A DNA stretch of 64,000 nucleotides, taken from VRUE01 sp963704505 (lineage in GTDB: Bacteria; Actinomycetota; Thermoleophilia; Solirubrobacterales; 70-9). Below the pieces are notes generated by a model. It was given only the letters and a program-made list of their open reading frames with translations, was not told the DNA's origin and did not search any database. The stretch's first letter is position 1. Each line of letters starts with the position of its first letter. Of this stretch, positions 55,763 through 64,000 are shown in pieces. The stretch is from the NCBI GenBank assembly GCA_963704505.1, contig OY969912.1, positions 496,001-560,000 of the forward strand, read 5' to 3'. The translations under genes and the position numbers were made by a program.

Positions 55763-56554
55763 TCACCGGCGCAGCTTCGCAAGAACCGCGGCGGCGAGGC
55801 CGGCCCGGTAGGCGGCGTAGGGCCAGAGCGCGCGGTCGCGCTCGACCAGGCCGATCAGCCGCTGCGAGGCGAGGGTCGAGACGAATGAGGCGGCGACGCC
55901 GATCGCCATCGAGCGGCGCATCGAGGGGGAGGTGCCGCGGCGCAGCAGCCGGGTCCCCTTGAGGGCGGTGGCGCCGACGATGATCGGCAGCGCGATCGTC
56001 CTCGAGAGCAGGTTCGCCTGGTCACGCGAGAAGCGCCGCGAGCGAGCAGCCGCGAGGGTGATCCCGTTGCGGGAGACGCCGGGAGCCAGGGCCGTCGCCT
56101 GAGCGAGGCCGAGCGCCAGGCCGTCGACGGCCCCCGCCTCGCCCCGTCCCCGGTCCTGGGGGAAGCGGTCGGCCATGAGCATCGCCGCCGCCCCCGCGAG
56201 CAGGCCGAACGCGGTGGCGCGAGGCCCGCCCAGGCGCTGCTCGATCGGCCGCTCGAGCTTGTATCCGACCAGCGCCGCGGGGAGGAAGGAGAGGGCGAGC
56301 ACCGCCGCCCCGCGCAGGTCGAACTCGCGCAGCTCTTCGGCGATCAACCGGCGCTGGCCGACGATCAGGGCCGCCGCGGCGCCGGCGTGGAGCGCGACCT
56401 CGAAGCTCTTGCGCAGCTCTGGGTCGACCTCGTCCCAGTCCCAGCCCGCCAGCCAGGGGACGAGGACGATGTGGGCGGAGCTCGAGATCGGCAGCAGCTC
56501 CGCCGGGCCCTGGACCACGCCCAGGGCGAGCGCCCGGCGCGCCGGGATGCTCAC
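55763..56554 (-). CDS. uppP: Undecaprenyl-diphosphatase UppP (BacA)
   Basis: 263 residues from a GTG overlapping the dedA stop. UppP motifs: VQGPAELLPISSSAHI (family form QG(L/P)xExLPISSSxH) and APGVSRNGITLAAARSRRFSRDQA, on an eight-helix protein. It recycles undecaprenyl diphosphate, the wall-sugar carrier; a form of bacitracin resistance comes from it. Basis: seen motifs plus family knowledge. Confidence 0.93.
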   Translation of the reverse strand: MSIPARRALALGVVQGPAELLPISSSAHIVLVPWLAGWDWDEVDPELRKSFEVALHAGAAAALIVGQRRLIAEELREFDLRGAAVLALSFLPAALVGYKLERPIEQRLGGPRATAFGLLAGAAAMLMADRFPQDRGRGEAGAVDGLALGLAQATALAPGVSRNGITLAAARSRRFSRDQANLLSRTIALPIIVGATALKGTRLLRRGTSPSMRRSMAIGVAASFVSTLASQRLIGLVERDRALWPYAAYRAGLAAAVLAKLRR

Positions 56555-57213
56555 GTCTCGTTGGTCGCCTCGGCCCCCGGGCCGCCCGCGCGGCGCCGGC
56601 GGATCACCAGATAGACGATCCCGGCGACGATCGCGACGAGGATGACGTAGTCCAGGTAGCCGAGCCGATGACGCCATTCCTCCCAGTTGTCGCCGACGCT
56701 GCGCCCGATCAGGGCCAGGGCCAGGACCCAGGGCAGGGATCCGGCGAGGGTGAAGACCGAGAAGCGCCAGAACGGCATTTTCGCCACCCCTGCGGGCAGC
56801 GAGATGAAGGTCCGGATGATCGGCAGCATCCGCGAGAAGAAGACGGTCGCGCTGCCCCAGCGCGAAAACCAGTCATCGGCCCATTTCAGGTGCTTGGGGC
56901 TGATGTGGATCAGCTTGTTCTTTTCGAGCAGGTCGAGCCGCCCGTAATAGCCGACCGCGTAGGCGATCCAGGAGCCGACGAGGTTGCCGAGCACCCCCGC
57001 GGCGACGATCCCGACGAGGGTCAGTTCGCCTTTGGAGACCGCGAAGCCGGAGAAGAGCATGATCGCCTCGGAGGGGATCGGAATGCAGGCCGACTCGAGC
57101 ACCATCAGCAGGAAGACGGCGGCGACGCCGGCCGAGCCGATGAAGTCGGTGGCGGCGTTGACGACCGGGTCGAGGATCTTGTCGCTGAGGGTGGCGAGGA
57201 GGAGGAAGGGCAC
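56551..57213 (-). CDS. DedA-family membrane protein
   Basis: About 220 residues from GTG 57213; longer open frames enter the divergent gene. Typical of DedA: FLLMVLESACIPIPSEAIMLFSGF, VGSWIAYAVGYYGR, FFSRMLPIIRTFISLPAGVAKMPFWRF and GSLPWVLALALIG. DedA proteins move undecaprenyl phosphate or other lipids across the membrane, which fits its coupling to uppP. A TACAAT -10 (57231-57226 on the minus strand) lies just before the start. Confidence 0.9.
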   Translation of the reverse strand: MPFLLLATLSDKILDPVVNAATDFIGSAGVAAVFLLMVLESACIPIPSEAIMLFSGFAVSKGELTLVGIVAAGVLGNLVGSWIAYAVGYYGRLDLLEKNKLIHISPKHLKWADDWFSRWGSATVFFSRMLPIIRTFISLPAGVAKMPFWRFSVFTLAGSLPWVLALALIGRSVGDNWEEWRHRLGYLDYVILVAIVAGIVYLVIRRRRAGGPGAEATNET

Positions 57214-57269
57214 GATGAAGCGGAGATTGTAGGCCGGTGGCCGAACACCAACTAAACTGAGGCCGTCCC

Positions 57270-59159
<1,890 letters not shown>

Positions 59160-59187
59160 CCTCGCAGCGACTTTGCGGCACGTCCTG

Positions 59188-59958
59188 ATGGAAATCGGTT
59201 CCTATGCCGGCCTGGCCTCGTTCTTCGGCTTGGCCGTTTTGGCCCTGCTCTCATTCGCCCAGGGCCGTGACCTGCGGCGCCTCCGCGACTGGGCGGGCTC
59301 GGCGCCGGAGCGCGACGCGGAGCGCAAGGAGAGCACCTCCGAAGCCGCTGCGCAGCGCGCCGAGGAGATGCGCCAGCTCGAGGAGCAACGGACCGCCGAG
59401 CAGGACGCTGCCGACCTGCGCGAGACCCGCCGCGAGCGGCGCGAGGCAGGCCAGCCGGAACTGACCCGCGGCGAGCGCATTCAGGCGCGCTTCTCCGGCG
59501 GCCGCTCACGCTTCGCCGAGCCCGGCGTACTGGTCGGGATCTTCCTGGTCGTCGTCCTGATCGGCGGCGGCGTCGCCTACGCGGTGACCCGTGGCGGTGA
59601 CGACAGCACCGGTGGCGGTGGCGGAAACGGCGCCGCCAAGAAGAGCGCCGCGGCCGAGAAGCCGGCGGAAACCGAAGTCGCCGTTCTCAACGGCACCGCG
59701 GTCGAAGGGCTGGCCGGCAGCTTCGGCGACAAGGTCGAGACCAACGGCTACGACCTCGGCGTGATCACCAACACCAGCTCCGCCTTCGAAAGCAGCGTCG
59801 TCATGTTCAGGACGGGCCACGGGGGAGAGGCGCACCGGGTGGCCGACCTGCTGGAAATACCGCAGGTGAAAGAGATGACGGAGGAAGTCGTCTCCGTCGC
59901 CGAAGGTGCGCCGATCGCGGTGGTCATCGGCGAGGACAATGCCTCGTCGGCGGGTTAG
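59188..59958 (+). CDS. Membrane protein with C-terminal LytR_C domain
   Basis: 256 residues from ATG 59188. An N-terminal helix, a long charged coiled-coil segment (about 30-105, E/R/A-rich), a second helix (GVLVGIFLVVVLIGGGVAYAVT), a glycine/lysine linker and an outer LytR_C domain (EVAVLNGTAVEGLAGSFGDKVETNGYDLG). LytR_C modules accompany the ligases that attach glycopolymers to peptidoglycan, but no ligase domain is present here. Possibly an accessory of wall-polymer attachment. Confidence 0.85.
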   Translation: MEIGSYAGLASFFGLAVLALLSFAQGRDLRRLRDWAGSAPERDAERKESTSEAAAQRAEEMRQLEEQRTAEQDAADLRETRRERREAGQPELTRGERIQARFSGGRSRFAEPGVLVGIFLVVVLIGGGVAYAVTRGGDDSTGGGGGNGAAKKSAAAEKPAETEVAVLNGTAVEGLAGSFGDKVETNGYDLGVITNTSSAFESSVVMFRTGHGGEAHRVADLLEIPQVKEMTEEVVSVAEGAPIAVVIGEDNASSAG

Positions 59959-60451
59959 CCTCGCCGGCGTCGTCTTCGCCCTACTCGTCCTCGCAACGCT
60001 TGCCGCCTTCGCCTGGTCGCAGCGGCTGAAGCGCGACCCGCTGGTCCTCGACCGGGTCACCTTCGTCTCCGTTCCCCGCGTCCACCCTCACGCGCCGCCC
60101 GCCCGCGGCTTCACCCCGAACGGGGACTGCCGCTTCGACAGGGTTCGGATCCGCTTCCGCGTCACCCAGTCCGACCACGCGGTGGTGCAGGTCGTCAAGC
60201 CCGGCGGCAAGGTGATCGTCACCCTCGCCCGCGACCAGTTCCTCAAGCGCTACCACTTCTTCACCTACTACTGGAACGGCCGTGGGCGGGGGCGCGGACA
60301 CCCGATCGCGCCGCCGGGCCGCTACAAGCTGCGGGTCAAGCTGCTCGGCCAGGAACGCGTGCTGGTCCCGCCGGGGACGATCCGCCTGCACGGCTCGGCC
60401 CGGCGGCAGGCCGGGGCTTGCGCCGCGCGCGAGAGGCGGAGTCGGCCTTGA
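59939..60451 (+). CDS. Secreted or anchored protein with FlgD-type Ig domain
   Basis: 170 residues from ATG 59939 with GAGGA at five bases. A signal-anchor helix (SLAGVVFALLVLATLAAFAW) is followed by an Ig-like domain with FTPNGDCRFDRVRIRFRV and APPGRYKLRVKL, as in FlgD_ig modules of surface and capping proteins. It is co-directional with its neighbours and overlaps the preceding gene by 20 bases. Function unknown. Confidence 0.78.
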   Translation: MPRRRVSLAGVVFALLVLATLAAFAWSQRLKRDPLVLDRVTFVSVPRVHPHAPPARGFTPNGDCRFDRVRIRFRVTQSDHAVVQVVKPGGKVIVTLARDQFLKRYHFFTYYWNGRGRGRGHPIAPPGRYKLRVKLLGQERVLVPPGTIRLHGSARRQAGACAARERRSRP

Positions 60452-62070
60452 GCGACTTCCTCGCGGGAGCCGGCATCCTGATCGCCGCCGCGGCCGCGGC
60501 GATGGCGATCCTCCTTCCCCGGGGGAGGCTCCGCTCGACCGCGATGCTGGTCGCCCTCGCCCTCTTCCCGGCGCTGATCCTCGGCGACCAATGGCACTCC
60601 ACCGCGATCGCCGACCTCCGCGACCACACGACCCGCCTCGCCGCGCTCGCCGTCCTGGCCCTGGCCGCCTCCGTAGCCCTCGCCCTCGCCTTCCGCCGCT
60701 GGCCGGTCCTCCTCCCCCTCGCGATCGTCGCCGCGCTCCCTTTCCGCGTCCCTTTGCACTCGGGCGGCGACACAGCGAACCTGCTCGTACCGCTGTACCT
60801 GGTGATCGCCGGTGGAGTGCTTTCGACAGCTTTGGACTCTTTGCTGTCCAGTCGTTTCCTCTCTTCGGGGGGTGGCGCGGGATCGGGGGGGCCGAGAACG
60901 GACGCGAAGCGCCCGCCCGCAGGCCCCCCCGGTCCCGTGACGGGCCCCGCCGACCAGGCGATCAAGTGGCTGCCGAGAGTCCTGGCAGCCATCGTCGTCC
61001 TCTACGCCCTCCAGACCCTGTACTCCGCCGACTTCTCCAAAGGCCTGCAAGACGTCTGCTTCTTCTTCGTCCCCTTCGCCCTCGTCTACGCCCTTCTGAG
61101 GGATGTGACCTGGGACCGCCGCCTGCTCACCCTGGGGCTCTGGGTCGTCGCGATCGAGGCGGTCGCCTTCGTCTTGGTCGGCTCGGTCGAGTACCTGACC
61201 CGGGAGCTCTTCTGGAACGACCAGGTGATCCGCTCGAACGAATTCCACACCTACTTCCGGGTCAACTCGGTCTTCTGGGACCCCAACGTCTACGGCCGCT
61301 ACCTGGCACTGGTCATCGTCGTCTCGATGGCGGCGCTGATGTGGGCGCGGGAACGGCGCGCCCAGGCGCTGCTGGCGGTCTTGGTCGCGGCGCTCTGGAT
61401 CGGCCTCGCGCCGACCTTCTCGCAGTCCAGCTTCGCGGCGATGCTGGCCGGCTTGGCGGTGCTCGCCGCGCTGCGCTGGAGCCTGCGCTGGACGGCGATC
61501 GCCGTCGCCGCCGCGCTCGTCGGTGGAGTCCTCGTCGTCACCCTTGTCGGCGGCTCCGACAAGCTCAACTTCTCCAGGATCAACATCGACACCAGCGGCC
61601 GCGCGAACCTGGTCTCCGGCGGCGTCCACCTCTTCACCCAGCGCCCGGTCTACGGCTACGGCTCGGGCTCGTTCCCGCGCGCCTACCGCGAGCACGTCGA
61701 GACGCACGAAGTCCCCGTCTCGGTCTCCCACACGGAGCCGATAACGATCGCCGCCGAGCAGGGGGTGGTGGGCCTCGCCGCCTACGCTGCGCTGCTGGTC
61801 ACGGCCCTGTGGGTCATGGGTGCATCAGCCCTGTCCGCATCTGCGGTGGGTGGCGTGGGGGGAGGGGGGCCGAGAACGGAGGCGCAGCCCCCACCCGCAG
61901 GCCCCCCTCCGACCGCGACGGGCCCCGCCGCCCCTGCGGCCGTCCTGGCCGCGTTCATAGCGCTCCTGGTCCACACCATGGCTTATGCAGGGTTCTATGA
62001 GGACCCCATAACTTGGGTGCTACTCGCGGTGGGGGTATCTCTGGCCGCCCCGGTCCGCGACCCGGCGTAG
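60448..62070 (+). CDS. O-antigen ligase-like membrane protein
   Basis: About 540 residues from TTG 60448 (overlapping the upstream stop; TTG 60418 also possible). Ten to twelve helices; the large outer loop and following region (INIDTSGRANLVSGGVHLFTQRPVYGYGSGSFPRAYREH...SHTEPITIAAEQGVVGLAAY) match Wzy_C/O-antigen ligase. Two proline/glycine-rich inserts (about residues 140-170 and 465-495) correspond to the repeat at 60866-60952 and 61845-61930. It should join or polymerise lipid-linked glycans. Confidence 0.88.
   Translation: MSDFLAGAGILIAAAAAAMAILLPRGRLRSTAMLVALALFPALILGDQWHSTAIADLRDHTTRLAALAVLALAASVALALAFRRWPVLLPLAIVAALPFRVPLHSGGDTANLLVPLYLVIAGGVLSTALDSLLSSRFLSSGGGAGSGGPRTDAKRPPAGPPGPVTGPADQAIKWLPRVLAAIVVLYALQTLYSADFSKGLQDVCFFFVPFALVYALLRDVTWDRRLLTLGLWVVAIEAVAFVLVGSVEYLTRELFWNDQVIRSNEFHTYFRVNSVFWDPNVYGRYLALVIVVSMAALMWARERRAQALLAVLVAALWIGLAPTFSQSSFAAMLAGLAVLAALRWSLRWTAIAVAAALVGGVLVVTLVGGSDKLNFSRINIDTSGRANLVSGGVHLFTQRPVYGYGSGSFPRAYREHVETHEVPVSVSHTEPITIAAEQGVVGLAAYAALLVTALWVMGASALSASAVGGVGGGGPRTEAQPPPAGPPPTATGPAAPAAVLAAFIALLVHTMAYAGFYEDPITWVLLAVGVSLAAPVRDPA
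60866..60952. repeat. Palindromic repeat, copy 1, inside the O-antigen ligase gene
   Basis: About 87 bases including a perfect 9-base inverted repeat GGGGGGGCC (60885-60893) / GGCCCCCCC (60922-60930) around GAGAACGGACGCGAAGC. Shares its core with copy 2 at 61845-61930. Translated in frame as a GGPRTDAKRPPAGPPGP insert. Confidence 0.75.
61845..61930. repeat. Palindromic repeat, copy 2, inside the O-antigen ligase gene
   Basis: About 86 bases with a perfect 11-base inverted repeat GGAGGGGGGCC (61861-61871) / GGCCCCCCTCC (61900-61910) around GAGAACGGAGGCGCAGC. It aligns with copy 1 over most of its length, in the same reading frame and direction (GGPRTEAQPPPAGPPP). Confidence 0.75.
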
Positions 62071-62079
62071 GGTCGGGCC

Positions 62080-63624
62080 GTGTCGGGATATCTGCGCCGG
62101 CTGGCGACGACAGGGGCTGCCTATACGGCGGCGAGCGTGATCTCGAAGCTGATCGCCGTCGCCCTGCTGCCGCTCTACACGCACTACCTCACGCCGGCCG
62201 ACTACGGCGCCGCCGAGGTCATGTTCGCCGCGGTCGTCGCCGCCAGCATCGTCGTCCGCTTCGGGACGGTCGAGGCGCTCCTGCGCTTCTACTACAAGGA
62301 CGACGAGGATCCGGCGCGGGTCGTTTCGACCTCATTCGCCGCCCTCTTCTGGCTGGCGACCGCCGCCGCGCTGGTCGCACTGCCCTTCGCCGCCCCGATC
62401 TCCGAAGCGCTTCTCGACCGGCCGGCGCCCGAGCTCGCGCGGATCGCGATCGGCGGCCTCTGGGTCCTCACGCTCTACGAGTACCTGCTGACCCTGTTCC
62501 GGCTCGAGGAGCGCGCCCGCGCATATTTCGTGACGACGATCCTCAACGTGATCGTGGCGATCGGGCTCACGGTCATCCTCGTCGTCGGCGCCGGCGAGGG
62601 CGCCCGCGGGCTGCTGATCGGCAGTTACGCCAGCGGCGGCCTCTTCGTCGTCGGCCTGATCTTCGTCCATCGCCGCCGGCTTTCGCTTCTGTTCGACCGG
62701 CAGCTGCTGCGCCGCCTGATGCGCTTCGGCCTGCCGACGATGCCCGCCGAGCTTTCCCTCTACCTGCTCAACTTCGTCGACCGGATCATCATCGTCCGCT
62801 CGGCGGGGTTGGCCGAGGCCGGCCTCTACTCGCTGGCGGTCAAGTTCGCCCAGGGGGTCAACGTCCTCGTCCGCGGCTTTCAGCTCGCCTGGCCGCCGCT
62901 CGCCTATTCGATCCGCGATGACGACGAGGCGAGGGTCGCCTACGCCGCGATCGTCTCCTGGTTCGTCGCCGTCTGCGCCGCCGTGGTCGCCGGGATGTGG
63001 CTGTTCTCGCGCTGGTTCGCCCGGATCCTCGCGGCTCCCGAGTTCTTCGACTCCTACGAAGCCGTCGGCCTGATCGCGACCGCCGTCACCCTTTACGCGC
63101 TCTACATGGTGCTGGTCGTGATCCTCGGCAGGACCGGGCGCACCGAGTTCAACTTCCCGGCGACGATCGCCGCCCTGGTCGCCAACGTCGCCCTCAACCT
63201 GGCCCTGGTCCCCTCGCTCGGGATCGTCGGCGCCGGGCTGGCCCTGGTCGCCTCCTACATCATCGTCGTCGCGCTCATGTACGTCTTCACGCAGCGCCTC
63301 TTCCCGGTCCCCTACGAGTGGGGGCGCCTGGCGCGGATCGTCCTCGTCACCACCGCGATCGTCCTCGCCGGCGAACTGTTGGTCGCCACCGAAGGAGCCG
63401 GCGCGCTGGCGCTGCGCGTCGGTCTCTGGCTTGCCTACCTGCCGCTGCTCTTCCTCAGCGGCTTCTTCACCGCCGAGGAGCGCGGCTGGCTGGCATTGCT
63501 GGTCACCGAACCGGGTGAGGTGGCGGCCAGGCTGAGGGAGACCGCGGCCCGTCCCGCCGCAGTCGAGGGCGAGGTGCCCGAGACTTACGAGGTCGAGCTG
63601 CTCGACGACGACGCGCGGCCGTGA
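62080..63624 (+). CDS. Oligosaccharide flippase (Wzx/MATE-like)
   Basis: 514 residues, GTG start. About 12-14 helices of the polysaccharide flippase type: TTGAAYTAASVISKLIAVALLPLYTHYLTPADYGAAEVMF, FGLPTMPAELSLYLLNFVDRIIIVRSAGLAEAGLYSLAVKFAQ. A charged tail ends the protein. It would move lipid-linked repeats to the outside for the ligase just upstream. Its 3' end overlaps the convergent glycosyltransferase gene by 40 bases. Confidence 0.9.
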   Translation: MSGYLRRLATTGAAYTAASVISKLIAVALLPLYTHYLTPADYGAAEVMFAAVVAASIVVRFGTVEALLRFYYKDDEDPARVVSTSFAALFWLATAAALVALPFAAPISEALLDRPAPELARIAIGGLWVLTLYEYLLTLFRLEERARAYFVTTILNVIVAIGLTVILVVGAGEGARGLLIGSYASGGLFVVGLIFVHRRRLSLLFDRQLLRRLMRFGLPTMPAELSLYLLNFVDRIIIVRSAGLAEAGLYSLAVKFAQGVNVLVRGFQLAWPPLAYSIRDDDEARVAYAAIVSWFVAVCAAVVAGMWLFSRWFARILAAPEFFDSYEAVGLIATAVTLYALYMVLVVILGRTGRTEFNFPATIAALVANVALNLALVPSLGIVGAGLALVASYIIVVALMYVFTQRLFPVPYEWGRLARIVLVTTAIVLAGELLVATEGAGALALRVGLWLAYLPLLFLSGFFTAEERGWLALLVTEPGEVAARLRETAARPAAVEGEVPETYEVELLDDDARP

Positions 63625-64000
63625 GCCGCAGCGCGGTCGCGGATGCTCTCGCCGCGGCCGGGGTGGAGGGCCTGCCGCGCATGAGCCCAGTAGACCCCGG
63701 CTGAGTGGCGGGGCAGAATCGCCGCCGCCATCGCCCGTAGCGAGTAGGACCAGACGGTCAGGGCCCGCACCGCCAATGCCGCGCCCCGGGTGTGGTGCTT
63801 ACGTATGTAGAGCTCGCGGTTGCGGTGGAATTCGACGATCCGCGGCAGTCCGGCGGAGAGGTCATTGGTGAGCTGGTCGTGGTGGACGGCGCGGGCGGCT
63901 GGGACGAACAGCGAGGGCCGGCCGGCCTCGGCGAGGCGCTTCTGGAAGTCGCACTCGTCGTAGTAGACGAAGAAGTCGGGATCCAGGTAGCCGACCTCGG
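63585..64000 (-). CDS. Family 2 glycosyltransferase, N-terminus cut by the window edge
   Basis: Open from the right edge to the stop at 63585 (about 138 codons). GT2 features: EVGYLDPDFFVYYDECDFQKRLAEAG, where FxYYDExDF is the ED-type acceptor motif of rhamnosyl- or WcaA-like transferases, and VHHDQLTN. The end is an amphipathic helical tail (ALTVWSYSLRAMAAAI). The nucleotide-binding half lies outside the window. Confidence 0.85.
   Translation of the reverse strand, partial: EVGYLDPDFFVYYDECDFQKRLAEAGRPSLFVPAARAVHHDQLTNDLSAGLPRIVEFHRNRELYIRKHHTRGAALAVRALTVWSYSLRAMAAAILPRHSAGVYWAHARQALHPGRGESIRDRAAAHGRASSSSSSTS

Noticed and set aside
60282..62000. 572-codon open frame overlapping the O-antigen ligase
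   Set aside because: Arginine/proline-rich shadow frame; the overlapping frame has clear membrane helices and ligase motifs.

Overview
The window is very GC-rich, densely coded chromosomal DNA from an actinobacterium. The large Fn3/beta-propeller surface proteins with basic tails, the Bacillus-type bc complex, and the pairing of an actinobacterial fha-pstP-rodA-pbpA-pknB cluster with a short origin region point to class Thermoleophilia (Solirubrobacterales-like). That placement is an inference from gene content, not from a marker phylogeny. No prophage, insertion sequence, CRISPR array or rRNA was seen. The longest stretch without a gene is about 180 bases.

Layout. 1-8954 (minus): an operon of three large secreted proteins, one cut by the left edge and one frameshifted, divergent from a PadR-type regulator. 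9672-11547 (minus): tatA, tatC and a frameshifted membrane-anchored repeat protein; then a zinc-ribbon protein (plus). 12007-19908 (minus): a tightly packed respiratory operon, in transcription order hemB, a fused siroheme-decarboxylase-like protein, hemL, a small unknown, qcrA, qcrB, qcrC, menG and a polyprenyl diphosphate synthase. It supplies a menaquinol:cytochrome c reductase together with its heme and its quinone. 19942-28297: an ABC exporter pair, ymdB, a membrane glycosyltransferase paired with a frameshifted phosphodiesterase, an aminotransferase, a bifunctional-nuclease-domain protein and tRNA-Ile(GAT).

28350-42191 is the origin region: parB, parA, rsmG, jag, yidC, yidD, rnpA and rpmH run leftward; dnaA, dnaN, recF, a DUF721 gene, gyrB and gyrA run rightward. 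A perfect parS core overlaps the rnpA/yidD junction, and degenerate DnaA-box-like motifs lie between dnaA and dnaN. 42199-44785 (minus): an HNH nuclease, pheA and a membrane-anchored CARDB-like protein.

44838-54580 is the cell-wall and division signalling cluster: a small Ser/Thr kinase, fhaA, fhaB, pstP, rodA, pbpA and PASTA-type pknB, facing a third kinase with a jelly-roll-like outer domain. 54680-57213 (minus): purM, uppP and a DedA protein. 57270-64000 is an envelope-glycan region: a CapD/WbpM-type epimerase-dehydratase, a LytR_C protein, a FlgD-Ig-like protein, an O-antigen ligase-like protein carrying two copies of a palindromic repeat, a flippase and a glycosyltransferase cut by the right edge.

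Most promising for follow-up: the apparent AUC start of fhaA; parS placed on a stop/start overlap; a b6-type cytochrome b with no cysteine at the heme c(n) position; the siroheme-decarboxylase-like fusion inside a heme/quinone/bc operon; the 109-base inverted-repeat element before hemL; and the palindromic repeats inside the ligase gene. Three single-base frameshifts in 64 kb suggest either residual assembly errors or genuine decay.
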